A stretch of 64,000 bases of DNA from Myxocyprinus asiaticus (GCF_019703515.2 NC_059382.1:9930001-9994000); one strand, 5' to 3'; positions 42,266 through 54,997 are shown, counted from the stretch's first letter. Numbers and translations are program-made. Notes: generated by a model not told the origin, from the letters alone.

Positions 42266-43586
42266 GAACCATGTCATATAATTTAGCAAAAATGGTGCCA
42301 CTTAATTTTTAAGAGATCAGGCTTGAAGTTCCTTGTTTTCCTGCTTGTCTCACAAATCTTATGAAGAATAGAACAAAAAGGGCTACTTTCTGGAGTAGGG
42401 ATATCAGAAGATGGCCTCTTTGGCCAAGCTACATGGAGATCCAGCTGTGTTTGAGTAGGACTCTCTGTAGCTCACAGAAGGGTCACCTCACCTCCTGGGC
42501 TCCACTGCTGCAAATAAAGACATCCATTCATACACTACTGCCGATCGCTCAGCCTGGTTCCTTTCAACTGCTGTGCCGGTGGTGATCTCCATGTAGTACA
42601 GACTGATGGTGACATAAGCCTTCTATTTTTGAAAAGGTCTTGCTATTTTTTTTCGCTTGAGTGGCTTTGAAGATTATGGAGTCTCCGAGTAAATTTTGGC
42701 AGTACCAACTGAGATGCTGAGCCAGCTTTGGCTTCCATTCTGTGCATCTTTATTATTTCATCATTTAGATTTTTTTTAATGATTGTAAGGGTTATTACCA
42801 TGGCTAATAATATTAAATGGGGATTTAAAAAGAAACCGCTTCCATTCAAGGTGAATGGGCTAAAGGAGTGGATATTTTTGCCTTGATAATCAAACTACAG
42901 TACATTTTAGCCTTAAACGTTTGACTGTCCCATTTTTGAGGTTTTCAGCTTGTGTCTATCTGCACTTGAGTGTGCAACTAAAAATGTAACAGACCCCCTC
43001 ATTTCTGTTTAATTTTTTTTTTCTTTCCTAAAGGTATTTTAATGCATGGCTGTTTAACATTTTACATTTACATTTATACATTTGCCGGACACTTTCACAC
43101 ATGGCAAATAGTACACCAGTGATTAGCTTGAGTCATGTCGTTTCATGTTGTTTCAAGACTTGGATAAGTTAAAATGTGAATACATGTTAATCAAGCTTCT
43201 GTCTTTGAGTAAATTACATAAAAGCAGTGCTGATAGTCTGGAGTGGCTTCAGGCAGAATGGAGAGTATTTTGTGAATGAAGAGATTCTTCTCTTTCTCTC
43301 TACCTTTTCCTGTCTCTCTCACTGAATGGGGTTAAAAGGAGTTTGTGTTGATTTGTGACCACTGTTGAAAGAAGTAAATTCAGTCTTAAATGTCATGTTT
43401 TTCACTTATGATTGAATTTAAGCATTGAAGAAATAAGCTCTGTAATCATTAAATATTTGGTTGGTTACCTTTTGAAGTTTACTTGAGTTGGCAGTTGATC
43501 ATTAGACATGACACTAAGGTGCCTTGGAAGCTTGTTACACGTTATTTTGTCAATCTGCATGTTTTTTAAAAATATTTTTCTATGTA
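42266..43586. other. gene-free stretch
   Basis: No supported exon. A SINE-tail-like segment in minus orientation occurs near 43060-43100. Confidence 0.35.
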
Positions 43587-44000
43587 CAGTGCAAAAAAAT
43601 CATTTTCTTATTGAGTATTTTTGTCATATTTTCCTGTAAAAAGATCTAAACATCCTTAATACAAGAAAAATTACTTAAGAAGCAGAATGACATAAGATTT
43701 TTAGTCTTGTTTTCAGAGAAATCTAACAAAATTGGGAGGGGTTTATGGTTAAACAAGAAGAAGAAAAAAAAAACATTTGCCAACGAGGTAAGAAAAATAA
43801 ACTTGTTTTCCATTTGAATTAAGTTTTTATTTTCCCCAATTTTTTTCTTGTTATAAGTATGTTACTAAATTTTGTTAGATTTCTCTGGAAACAATACAAC
43901 ATATCGTTGTTATTTTACTTTTCAGGTTAATTTATATTGTTTTTAGAATGTTTTGATATTTTTACAAGAAAACAACAGAAAAATTTGTTTTTTTGCAGTG
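43587..44000. mobile_element. TA-flanked palindromic MITE
   Basis: Left end CAGTGCAAAAAAATCATTTTC and right end GTTTTTTTGCAGTG, flanked by TA on both sides. The arms contain complementary TTTGATATTTTTACAAG and CTGTAAAAAGATCTAAA. A half copy starts at 52801 (CACTGCAAAAAATAATTTTC). TA flanks suggest a Tc1/mariner-mobilised family. Confidence 0.72.
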
Positions 44001-44252
44001 TAAACATAGAGTTTGACCGTTGCACCGAGTCTCACTGTTTTTCGACATCTCACATCGGTTGCCGCAGCAGTTTTTAGATGCCTTTTCAAGTTAAAAAGAA
44101 CTTCCAATTTAAAAAATGTTTCGAGACACATGCTTTCTATTCTATTTGTTGTGCTGCATTTAGCTTTTTACTACTTTACGTTGCATTTTTTAGCTGTTTA
44201 CACGCTTGGTCTGAAAAGACCCTTATAGCTTCATCCAAAAATGCTGTCTGTT

Positions 44253-44296
44253 GAAGGAATAGTTCACCCAAAAATGAAAATCTTCACTAACCAAGA
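44253..44296. repeat. solo end of the TTAA-family MITE
   Basis: GAAGGAATAGTTCACCC and AAAAATGAAAATC without a matching right arm nearby. Another isolated start lies at about 46425 (GGATAGTTCACCCC) and one at about 62789. Confidence 0.6.
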
Positions 44297-44877
44297 TTAT
44301 TTCATTGTGTAAAAGTATTGTTCATTTTTAGTTTGCGTTAACATACCTAATGTATTACCAACATATCTTCTCAGATGGTTTTTTTTCCCCCACTCCTTTT
44401 CTTTCCATTTTGTTTGGAAAGTGTCCGTATGGTTTTCCGTGGGTTTAACTGTAGGCCTTGGCGTTACCTGGAATGTGTCCAACCCATTGGACTGGGGGTC
44501 AGAGCCCATAAGACCAGCACACAATGAGACGTGGATCTGTTCTTAACAATTAAAGCCAGTGCAGGCTATTTACATTCAAATATGCTGTGTGCAGTGCCTT
44601 GTTTACACAACAGTATCTCTTCCCTCTCCTTCTCTCTCTCTCACCCTCTCCCCTTCACCTAAACTCCTCCCCAAACCATCACTCCAACAGCTATACATTC
44701 TTCTGCCCCTTCCACTCTAACTCTGAATGACTTAGTCACTGCATGCTGAGGCTTCCCATTGCCTGTGGGGATTTTTGGGAATTTGTGATGACAGTACCTC
44801 TCCCTCTGTGAAGTATTTGCCTAGAATCTCCAGTGAGAAGGAGAAAGAGACACTCTTCAGAGTCAAAGTGCATCTAC

Positions 44878-44976
44878 ATGAATGTTTCTTGGTTTGGATA
44901 CTTTGGATACTTTGATGTACCTCATGATTACCATGACAGCCACTGGACTTCCAAGCAGATTCTGAACTACTCCAAG
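44878..44976 (+). CDS. candidate small exon / upstream ORF, part 1
   Basis: From ATG 44878 the frame runs 33 codons (MNVSWFGYFGYFDVPHDY, then HWTSKQILNYSK) to a possible donor AAG|GTTAGA at 44977. Its composition (Trp, Tyr, His, Asp) is unlike random AT-rich DNA. If joined to the exon at 50598, the frame continues DDWHKVFICAKDLIQSKW and stops at 50652-50654, ahead of the main ATG. That would be a 51-residue upstream peptide. The donor is weak, and no homology is known to me. Confidence 0.3.
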
Positions 44977-45039
44977 GTTAGATGGTCTTCATTGTGTTTT
45001 AATGCACAGAAGTCAATGTGTATTTGGTCAAATATTTAA

Positions 45040-46794
45040 ACGTTGACCTGTTGGCAACTATACAGCAGGTGGACAACGGTAAAAAGTTAATAGAGAGATA
45101 ATTATTTGGTTCTGTTGTTATCTTTCAGTGTTTGTGCAGGGAAAAATTATACTGATAAAATGTAGGCCTATATCTTGAATACACAGTAAGTCTCTTTGGA
45201 TAAAAGTGCCTGCCAAATTAAATGTAAATGTTCTTGTTTAATTTGCTTCTAAATGATATATGAAATGTCAGGACTTGCCATAGAACAAAAGCATCATTCC
45301 ATATGCCTTCAACATCTGTATTTAGGAAGTTGTCATGAAATACTTGACATGTTGAAAGTGGACATGTGTGACATGTTATATACCATTTAAAATTGTTTTA
45401 AACAAATTAGATCATTGATTTATAATTGCATATGTTACTCATTTTGTAAGTCGCTTTGGATAACTTACGAAATGTAAATGTACTTATTAATCGTGCTGCT
45501 GTAATGAACTCATTTGAATTATTAGTATGTGGAATATTTGTACTTTTAAAGTTCATTTGTCACATTTCAGGACCAGAAATGAACTAGTGAGGACAAAAAG
45601 GTGATTACATTTTTTTTTTTAAAACATAAAAAAAAAAAAGAAAATGCTGACCAGTCATAGCACTTAAAATATAAAGTTCCCCTTATATATTTGTATAACT
45701 TTTAGCCTAAAATCATCATGTTAACGACATGGACATTTGCATTAACCAACCATTTTAGCAATGAGTACATGAATGTTTATGATTATATACAGTATTTACA
45801 TCTTAAAAATTAGACAAATGTACCTCCTTTTGAATTTCATTTAAAAATACTCAATAAAAAGGTAGCACTCAATGATGCATATGAAACTTAAATTACACCA
45901 GGAACATATGGCAGGAGTCGTAGGGTTATTCACAATTTACACGCATCAGTGACTCAGTGTGTTTTTATTAGATCATTACAGATTTGTGAAACATACACAC
46001 TGTAATTAAATAATAACGATCTCTATAAAATGAATGAAAATGGCCACGTTAACAGTCACTCACAGTCTGTAAAGTGAAAAGAAAACACCGCTCACCCCTT
46101 TTCATGTATTGCAACACTTTATGCTCAATGAGAAACTTGTAGAATGCTTGAGTGACATTCACACTGCAGAATCCTCTTTGGCTGTGTGGATCAACTCTTT
46201 TATACAGCTGGGAATGAGGAGGCCTCCTTTTTCTCTGAAGTTTAAGAGAAAGAGGGGCTGAAGGAAAGGAGGTGAGCTGACTAGATCTAATCAGGGATAC
46301 ACTTGCAACACTGTTTCCCCTGAGGGACAAACAGTTTCCTATTTGGTAAACACTTTTTTTGGCTTCATTTAGGCATTTGTTTAGGTGTTTGTCCATCAAA
46401 TCTTCTTATGACAAACTAAAATAATGGATAGTTCACCCCAAAATGAAAGTTCTTCAACCTCATCACCATTTACTGTGAAGCTCCAAAAAGGACAGAAAAA
46501 AATGTCATAATAGTCTATATGACTCATTCACTATATTCTCTACATATATAAGTCTCCTAAACCCACATTATAGCTCGATATGATAGAACAGACCTAAATT
46601 TTTGTCATTATTTGCTGAAAACCTTGCTGTTGTCATTTATTTATTAATACTTTTTTTTTCCCTTTTTGGAGCTTGACGGCATAAATCACCAAAGTTAGTG
46701 GAGAAAAAAATCTGTTAAATATCTCCTTTAGTACTCGATGGAAGACAAAAAATTATGCAGACTGATTTAACTCACAGTAAATTCGAAATCAGTA
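45040..46794. other. gene-free stretch with SINE tails
   Basis: Two short SINE 3' tails (about 45186-45232 and 45446-45482: AAGTCGCTTTGGATAA) and A/T runs. No exon recognised. Confidence 0.4.
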
Positions 46795-47190
46795 GATTGG
46801 CTTTTCTAAAATCGGTCTGTCCTTACCGAAATGTGAAACACTGACCCCAGTGGCCAAAGCGGAAAGTGTTGTTGGGCGTATGGGTGTGCGTGTGCTGCAT
46901 TTTCCGGGAGGTAAATGTCCACAGAGGGGCGCCAAAAGTGAGCTGTTTTCAGCTGTACAATATGGAATACAATAAAGAGGAATTAATATTTTATGTAGTG
47001 ATCCCACCAACCCAAACCTAACCATCAGTGAAGTAAAAATTTAATCTCAGAGGGAAAAATGCAACCTCCGAATCACGCTTGTTACTGATCATGCGAATGT
47101 GATTAATTACTGGTTTTAACACAGGATACAAACCTAGGTCTCCCATGCTGCTGACGCAACGTGCTTCCGATCACACCACAGGGGCTGGAG
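46795..47190 (-). mobile_element. SINE-like repeat, minus orientation
   Basis: The minus-strand start reads GTGTGATCGGAAGCACGTTG (tRNA-like) with box B GGTTTGTATCC (47134-47124). It is followed by the body shared with 32740-33130 (TTTTACTTCACTGATGG, GCTGAAAACAGCTC, CCGGAAAATGCAGCAC) and ends in the TGGCCACTGGGGTCAGTG block. The best preserved head of the three copies. Confidence 0.65.
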
Positions 47191-48171
47191 CCAATGCCAA
47201 AATGTCTGATTGGAGAAGGCACTTATCGGTGATTTGGCACAATGTTGCCGATCCTAGGGTTTCCTCTCAGAAGCAGCATGCTGACTTCCCGTATGAGAAT
47301 TTTCATTGTTTTGCGTGAGCTAGGCCTTTATATTAGTGTAGTTAGGATGCCATCATTTTGTTGGTTGAATAATTACAGTATTTCAAATGATTTTAAAGTC
47401 AGTTTATAGTCTGTAACAGCTTTATTTTGGCTTTGCAGATTGTGTTAGCTTGTTTGTTTGTGTGTTCACAGTCCGGTGACACAGGCACATGGAAAGTCAG
47501 AGCTGTAGGTGGCTGTGAGTCACTGGTCTTGTATGGTGTTTGGTCACTGTTCTTATCAGCTTTTAAAGGTTAAAGCCCTGAGGTTTTGTTAAGCGTTGGT
47601 GTGTGTTTTTCTGTGTCTTGATGAAATTTGACAGTGTTTGTGTGTGTGAGAGAGAGTGAGAAGCCAACATGTTTTAGGCCTCAGTCAGGGCTACCAGCTG
47701 GCCCCCTTCTCACATGAAGCACCCAAGATACAGCACAGAGAGACACCTCTGATTTTCTATGCATACTTGGGAGTGCACAGGAATATTCAATCTTTCCATC
47801 TGTTGATGACCACTATCAAAGATTCCATATAGGAAAGTATGCATGGAACTCTCATAACCGACATTTAAGAAAAATGCATCAATGCTGTTTTGTTTCTGTT
47901 TTTGAAATGTTAGCGTAAACGACAGTTCTACTGTCCCATCCCACCCCATCTCCACCAGTTTAGGTCCTGTCCTGGGCGGGGGTAAGCTCCGCTCCCCTGC
48001 CGTCATCGCCTCCGACAGGATCTGACGGTTCAAGCAGCATCAGAGTGCTGAACCGTAGGACGGGGCTTACGCCAAATGACCGAAGTATCTTTTTGTTCGT
48101 ATTATTCCAATAACCTTGAGTCTTTCTGATAGAACTGACTATTACATAAACGTCAAGATGACATTTTAACT
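47191..48171. other. gene-free stretch
   Basis: Nothing recognised. A 107-codon minus-strand frame at 47710-48033 has no splice support or homology that I know. Confidence 0.35.
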
Positions 48172-48173
48172 TA

Positions 48174-48706
48174 CACTACCGGTCAAAAGTTTTGAAACAC
48201 TTACTCATTCTTTATTATAATTTTTTATCACATTTTAGAATAATAGTAAAGTCATCAAAACTATGGAATAACATAAATGGAACTATGGGAATTATGTTGT
48301 GACTAAACAAAATCCAAAATAAATCAAAACTGTGTTATATTTTAGCATCTTCAAAGTAGTCACCCTTTGCCTAGAATTTGCAGACATGTTCTCTTGACAT
48401 TTTCTCAACCAACTTCTTGAGGTATCACCCTGGGATGCTTTTTAAACAGTATTGAAGGAGTTCTCACCTATGTTGGGCACTTATTGGCTGCTTTTCTTTA
48501 TTATTTGGTCCAAATCATCAATTTCAAGTGATAAAAATTTCTTTTTTTAATTAAATATAGTTTTAGAATGAAATAAATTAATATGGTGGCACAATTATAT
48601 TTTTGTCTTAATTTCAAACATTTAAGTATACGCCTTCAGATCAAAAGATTTTTAAGATCATGAGAAACATTTCAGTCAAGTGTTTCAAAATTTTTGACCG
48701 GTAGTG
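48174..48706. mobile_element. internally deleted Tc1-like element (MITE-size)
   Basis: 533 bp between TA sites (48172-48173, 48707-48708). Termini are CACTACCGGTCAAAAGTTTT and the complement of CACTACCGGTCAAAAATTTT. The left part retains the stretch TTTGCCTAGAATTTGCAGAC typical of the transposase 3' region. The coding centre is missing. Confidence 0.88.
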
Positions 48707-49354
48707 TATATATTTGGTAAATTACATGAAATGCCAAACAGTGAATGTTAAAACCGAATGAATGTTAGATATATCTAAAACTAAAAACTTCTAGTTTAAA
48801 ACTTTAAATAACATTTTCCTCATTTTTTTAAATAATAAAATAAACGTTTTAAAAGTTTTTAACTAATACAAGTTTTTAATAAAGAGACAACACAAAACAT
48901 TTGGTGATAATCTGCATTAGGAAAAATTGCTATACCATTATTTGTTGGTTCTTTTACGGGGTTTTTTTTTTACGCCTTCGACATAACGTACTGATTAGCT
49001 CTCATGAGACCGAGAACAACTTTGGTCTTTTCAGTTTTGCTGTTTAGATGATGTTCTCCATAAAAGGTGTCAGAAAGGAATGCTCTTTTCTTTTCCACCA
49101 ATCAGAAAGCTTCTGTAGTTTAATGTGTGTTTTTGTGGACTGGAGGGGGTAATGAGGGGCTAGCAGGGTTGCTAACCACAGCATGGTCTGAGACATTAGG
49201 TCCTCTGATGAATGGACGGGTACATTGTAAATCAGCCACTGCCAAGAGAAGAGCTGGATTCCTCATTGCACTGATGTCACCACTGTCAAGCCTGCAACAG
49301 ATCCAGACTTGAATGCTCTCAGCCTCAGCCAGATGTTCAACCCCCTCATATCCC

Positions 49355-49605
49355 CTGTATTCCCTACTCTGCCTGTGCATGATTCCCACCTATTCCCTGT
49401 TTGCCTCCTATCCCCTCTCTGCCTCTGAAATTCATTATTATTCTGGCTGTGCCTCTATGAGATTACATTATCCCTTGACTGTCACTGTGAGATTCCCTCT
49501 TTATTCCCATTGTTTCTCTGTGAGATTTTCTTTCTCCACATCTTGTCTCTGTGAGATTCCTTGCTATTCTCACTGTGCCTCTGTGAGATTCCCAGTTATT
49601 CCTTG
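49355..49605 (+). repeat. degenerate minisatellite
   Basis: About eight diverged units of 28-36 bp built on CTCTGTGAGATTCCC followed by TTATTC and CACTGTGC. The best units lie at 49480-49600. Confidence 0.75.
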
Positions 49606-50055
49606 AACCATTTTTATGCCAAAGCATTGTACTGCATATCTATCACTTGCTGCCTCCATAGATGTAGGCTACAACAAAGAACCGTAAACAAAGCAACAAA
49701 AGAACTCCTAAGCATCATTATGGTAACGTAACGGTTTGAATTTTCCATAAATGTGCGTTTCCATAAAATTTCAAATGAAGCAATGCTTAGATGTATCTTT
49801 TTCTAATCAAAGCAATATGCTGGGTTAGATGCAAGTTACAGTAAGCTTTATCAACAGCAGATATGGCAAATTGTTGATTACCACAGAACATGAAAAATTC
49901 ATGCAGACATTTAAAGCAAACTTATGACAGTGTCTGTTGTGTCTTATCAGAATTATACTTAGGCTTTGCCATAACATTGCATATGAAGCAATGCTGATTA
50001 AAGATTACACACTTTCAACTATACTAAGCATTTTTGTCATAACAAAAGCCTTGTC

Positions 50056-50075
50056 GGATGGATGGATGGATGGAT
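50056..50075. repeat. (GGAT)5 microsatellite
   Basis: Five perfect GGAT units. Confidence 0.9.
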
Positions 50076-50597
50076 AAAAGCAGATTTAAGGCCTTGTGGG
50101 TGTTTGTTTATATTTTAATATTTAACAGTTGTTGTTTGAATAGTCATGGCCCATTTGAAAATTCAGTCAATGTAAGTCTATAGGAATTTTGATTGCCCAC
50201 TATGGAAACAATTGTTAATATGATCAGTTTGAAAAAGCATAGTACCCCGAGTCAGAACAGTCTGAAGGTCTGTGCCAAGTTTGGTGGATGTAACTTTTCT
50301 TTACAATAAATAAATAAACAAACAAATAAATAAAAAAAATAAAAAACCCTAACTCAAGTCTGTAGAATAACAGTATGTTGGCTTTGTCAGGCCAACATAC
50401 GTAATTACATATTTGGTTTAAGCATAAGTGACGAACTTGAGAAAATAGAAAATAACAAACTAATCATCAGAAAAGTTTTGAAACTAGTTACGTTGTATTA
50501 AGTCACATTCAGTCTGCTAAGTATGCCAAATAAATAAATGTAAATGTATACATACTAATGCTGAAAACATATTACAATTTATATCATTTCTTTCCAG

Positions 50598-50740
50598 GAT
50601 GATTGGCACAAAGTATTTATTTGCGCCAAGGATCTAATCCAGTCCAAATGGTGAAACATGTCAATTATGGCAAATTCTGGCTTCAGACGAAGACTTCTCT
50701 GGACATTCCTTATGACTAGCTTTAAACTGTAGACTGAAAT
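50598..50740 (+). other. 5' untranslated part of exon
   Basis: Follows acceptor TTTCTTTCCAG (50587-50597). In the frame of the main ORF a TGA lies at 50735-50737, two codons before its ATG. This part is therefore leader sequence and the exon is not the first one of the transcript. Confidence 0.6.
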
Positions 50741-51778
50741 ATGGACAATCGACCCATGGTGACTTTAGAAGAACAGCTGTCATCAGCGTCGCAGGAGCTC
50801 CCCAGAATGACTTTCTCAGTAGAGCTTTCAAAGGCAGACTCAACCGTGTACAAAAGTCCAGCCTTACTAGATACTTCCTTAAAGAGAGATCGCCATTCAA
50901 TAAGTCTTGAATCTGTTATAGATGGAAATATGGTGGCCCCAACACAGTTTGAGCTGAAGAATGGAAGTATTAATGACCAGAAAGTCAGCAAAAGTTCAGC
51001 CGAGAAGTTCAGCCAAATTACACCAGATAATAGACAAAACAGACAAAGCTCTATTGTACAAGTCAAGAAGGGTGGACCTTGTCTTATTTTGAATACACTT
51101 ACTAAGGAACAAATCCTTGATACCACTGTGACAAACAAATACATTGAAGATCAAGACTCTTCTGCTTGGATATCAAGCACAAAACCTGAGCTAATTGGCA
51201 GTTATCATGCACAGGACAAGGAGACGTTGGTCAAACATTTGTTGAGTGCTAGTCCAATGGCTAATAACCATGACGTGGACACCTCCAGTACTTCCTATAC
51301 TTTCTCTTTTTTGACAATCAGATCCAATTCTGACCCCATCTACACATCTGCATCCTCTCCAGTGAACCCTTCCCACCTTGTGCACCCTCACTCAGCTCCT
51401 TTGCCCATCTCTAGAGAGCCAGATATTCCCAGAATCATCAAACACAAGCCCAGCTCCATCACCTTTGCAGATTACGAAAGCCTTTCTGGTCTGATCCAGA
51501 GCGCCCAGGCCAATGTGAGTTCAGATGTTTCTGAGACATCTTCTGAAGATGAAAGTCATGATGTGGTCTTCCATGACAATGGTGATGAGGTGTTTCCTGA
51601 GGTACCCAAGTTCAAAGAGCTTCTTCCAGGCTTCAGACAACAGAGGAGTAGTGGTTGGGAGAAGCAAAGGAGGGAAGGAACCTGTGGAGAGGCGAGTGGA
51701 GAACGAAGCTCCACCACCAGTCTTCCACCCACCAGCGCCAGCAGTTATGAGGCCGAGGAGGAGAGCAGCGGTACTGAG
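50741..51778 (+). CDS. first coding exon of an unidentified serine-rich protein
   Basis: 346 codons from ATG 50741 to the donor GAG|GTGAGG (51779), leaving in phase 0. The protein continues in exons beyond this window or hidden in the next 12 kb. The start is fixed by an in-frame TGA just upstream. The sequence is rich in Ser, Thr, Asp and Glu, lacks transmembrane segments and looks disordered. Notable pieces are a basic-to-polar motif PRIIKHKPSSITFADYESL (about residues 226-244), an acidic serine cluster SDVSETSSEDESHD resembling casein kinase 2 sites, and FPEVPKFKELLPGF. The single long exon, intact frame and good splice borders argue for a real gene. I do not recognise the family. A large cytoplasmic scaffold or GEF/GAP-type N-terminus is a guess from composition only. 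Confidence 0.82.
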
Positions 51779-53021
51779 GTGAGGGCATATGTTTTTTTTT
51801 TTTTTTTTTGGTAAGATGTTTAATAGGCCTTTTGAGATGTGTTGAAGCATAGCTATGGCAACTGTATTAGAAGTATGCCTTTAAAGATCTTTTGAACTTT
51901 GATTTTCCTTGTTTTTTAAGTGATATAAAACATACTTGCAAAGGAATGGCTGGTTATTAGTGTTCTTATATACAGTTAAAACAATTGTGAGGGTTTCATT
52001 AGACCAATACAACTTCTAACCAGAACAGAGCTAGTCTCTATGGTTTGTTTGCACTGCACACAAATCCCGTTGGTTTTCAAATCCGATCTTTAGGTCTGGC
52101 TGAATGCACTGTGAGTTTGTAAGTGAAATCTGACCGTATAATCAATATAAAGAAAAGCCTTCTTGTGCAACTATCATAGCTTCTATTTTCAAGGAATGTA
52201 GAGTCTGGTGTCCTTCCTGTCTCCTGTTAAAACAAATGTCTGTTTAGCAGTGAAATTAGCCTTCCATTACTAAAGGCTCCATTTAGTTGGAGTCATGGAG
52301 GATTTGCGTCTTTCTCCTAACCCTATCCCTGACCTGATTGTTGGTAACCTATTGCCTCTCCATCACAAGTTTATTGGCCTTTAAAGAGGTAACATGTGGA
52401 CTTATATGAAAACACAATAGCTTGGTTAACAGTGGCTCCTGTAAAACTGTCTCATACCATTCATACCATAGATAACATGGAAAAAGAGTAAAGCTGAGCC
52501 ATACACATCCTCTTGTACATATTGTCACATAAGCATATGAATGTCAATATTGTTCAGCATAGATTCAGTTTTACCTCTGTTGATATTGTTTATTGTTAGA
52601 ATGACCTTCCATTACCATTATGCATGTTTTACTAATTTATGACATAAACATTATGATTTATCTGTATTTTTTCTATACAGTGTGGCATAAAATTTTGATA
52701 TATTATATACTGTAATTTGTGATTTAAATAATAATTAGATATTTACTCTAGGTTTTCCAGATACATTAGTTATAGTGATATCCTCTAATTAGTGCTAGTT
52801 CACTGCAAAAAATAATTTTCTCACTTAGTATTTTCGTCTCATTTTCCAGTACAAAAATATCTAAACCTTAAAACAAGATTTACTTGAAAAGCAAAATGAA
52901 CAAGTTTATTCCTTTTTTCTTTTTCTATTTTTTAAAATTAGATTTAAAATGGGTAGTTTGCGGTACTTTTAAATGAGACAGAGCTCAGACATCAACCATT
53001 TTCAAACAAACTGTTTTTATT
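51779..53021 (+). other. intron following the 50.7-kb exon
   Basis: Starts with the donor GTGAGG and a T run. Contains a half copy of the CACTGCAAAAAA MITE at 52801-52930. No next exon could be identified before the window ends. Confidence 0.5.
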
Positions 53022-53931
53022 AGGGATGTTCTGATACCATTTTTTTAAGATTGAGTATGAGTACCAATACTTCATTTTTGATAGTCGCCAATACCGAGTC
53101 CGATATCTGTTTTTTTTTCTACATAAACTCAACAGTTTATTTCAATTTTATCATCAAAATGGTGTTTAAATATATTAATTCAATAAAACCTGAATCAAAT
53201 GAAAATATAAGAATTCATTTTTAACATACTATTGTATTATTTTTTATCAAAAGAATTGCTTTTATACATAACCTCACAGCACAATCCAAAATACAACACT
53301 GGAGTTAAATTTTGCCATATAAAGTGCTGTATAACAAAGCATCACAGATGTTAGATACTGCTTAAGTATTATACAATTACTTCTGATTTATTATTATTAT
53401 TAGTAGTAGTATTACAGTGAATATTACATAAATTTACAGTAGTGATATATTTCTGTCATAATATTTTTCTATAAATGTTCCTTTAATTTTAACAATGCTT
53501 TTATTCTGAAGTGTTTCTGTGTTGTTTTGACCAAGGAGCTCTAACATTATGACGGCAGCTTCCCACTCTGAAAAGCCGGACACTGCATGACTCATAGTGA
53601 TTATTAAACCGCAAAAGGCTGCTATATAATTAAATAAGTATGTGCTCTGTATGTGCCTCAAGCTACAACGTGAATTTGCACTCTGTTTACTGTCATCTGC
53701 TACAAACAGAGCGTGCGATGCTCTTGACGGTGTTTTCCCTGTATGAGCCTTGGAGGAGTGCTCACATTTGAATAACATGCAAACTATATTTATTTCATTA
53801 AATCTTGCAGCTTTTGTGGTTAAATAATCTCACTAGGACATAACGTGATTTTAATTTGTGGGCTGAATGTTTACATAGTAATAACATTTGCACGTCAGAT
53901 GGTAGCAGTTTTCGGTATCGGAGCATATTTA
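53022..53931. mobile_element. decayed hAT-like element
   Basis: Left end TAGGGATGTTCTGATACC and right end GGTATCGGAGCATATTTAG are imperfect inverted repeats of the kind seen in fish hAT relatives. The interior is AT-rich and has no transposase that I can recognise. Confidence 0.55.
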
Positions 53932-54699
53932 GAGTAGGAGTACCAGTACATGAGTGCTGCATCGGTCATTATACCGATACCAGCAGTTTTTATCTCAGCA
54001 GTCTTACTTGCAAAAGGTATGGTTATAAAATGTGTTGTATTTAGTTTTATTCTGAAAATAACTGCTGTTTACATTGAAAGAACAAACATATTATATTATA
54101 TTATTTTATGTTATATTATATTATAATTCATAAAATATATTATATCAATAATAAATTAAAATAAATACAATTATACCATAATAAATGTATAAATTTTATT
54201 TAAAAAAAAATTAAAAAAAATGAGTACAGGGAAAAACGATGACAAACCAAGCGGATTGTGTGTCAAATCTGTGGCTGTGATTGTTTTCAGAGTAACCGCT
54301 CAGTGACCGTGATGTAGTTTCAGTAATTAGCTAAATGTACATAGGTTAAAATGATTTTCCTATTGCAGGTGAGCTGAGAAGTGACCTGTAGTACATTGAG
54401 GCATTTGTCTGGGTTGTTTTGGCAGAACTGAGGCCCCAGCACCCCTCTGTGCTACACATGCTAAACTCTCCCCTCAAGTTACTCATTCTCTCTTCATGCA
54501 TGATTTAAGATGAACGTGCGAAAGAATGCGGTATGCCTCACGTGAGCGGTGACCTTGCCTCATTTACACCTTCTCAAGACATTCCAGCGTGATCATTCAC
54601 AAGTTATCAATAGATATGGACAGAAAAGTCAAGGAAACCATTTGAAATATCTTCTGAAACTATAAAACGTGTTTTCATGTAGAAATTATATTTTTGATA

Positions 54700-54997
54700 G
54701 TAAAGGGATAGTTCACTCAGAAATTATTAACTCAACCTTACTGTATGTTGTTCCAAACCTGTGTGCCTTTCTTTCTTCTATAGATCACAAAAGGTAAAGC
54801 GACAGCCTCAGAGACCATTTACTGTCATTACATTAAAAAATGTATGCAGTGAAAGTGAATGGTGACTGATGCTAACATTCTGCCTAATATCTCCTTTTGT
54901 GTTTCACATAAAAAAAGAAAGTCATGCAGGTTTGGAACAACATGAGGGTGAATAAATGATGAAATAATTTTCATTTTTGGGTAATCTGTCCCTTTAA
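54700..54997. mobile_element. TTAA-family palindromic MITE
   Basis: Opens TAAAGGGATAGTTCACTC and closes GGGTAATCTGTCCCTTTAA. The central blocks GTGAATGGTGACTGATGC and CAGCCTCAGAGACCATTTAC are partly complementary. Confidence 0.72.

Noticed and set aside
47710..48033. 107-codon minus-strand frame
   Set aside because: No recognisable domain, no splice signals in keeping with a gene, and ordinary low-complexity composition.
50741..51778. Identification as dlc1 from synteny with trmt9b
   Set aside because: In mammals DLC1 neighbours TRMT9B, but its orientation there is opposite and this exon shows no SAM, RhoGAP or START motif or N-terminal similarity that I can recognise.
53434..53778. 114-codon minus-strand frame
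   Set aside because: Located inside a decayed hAT-like element and lacking transposase motifs.
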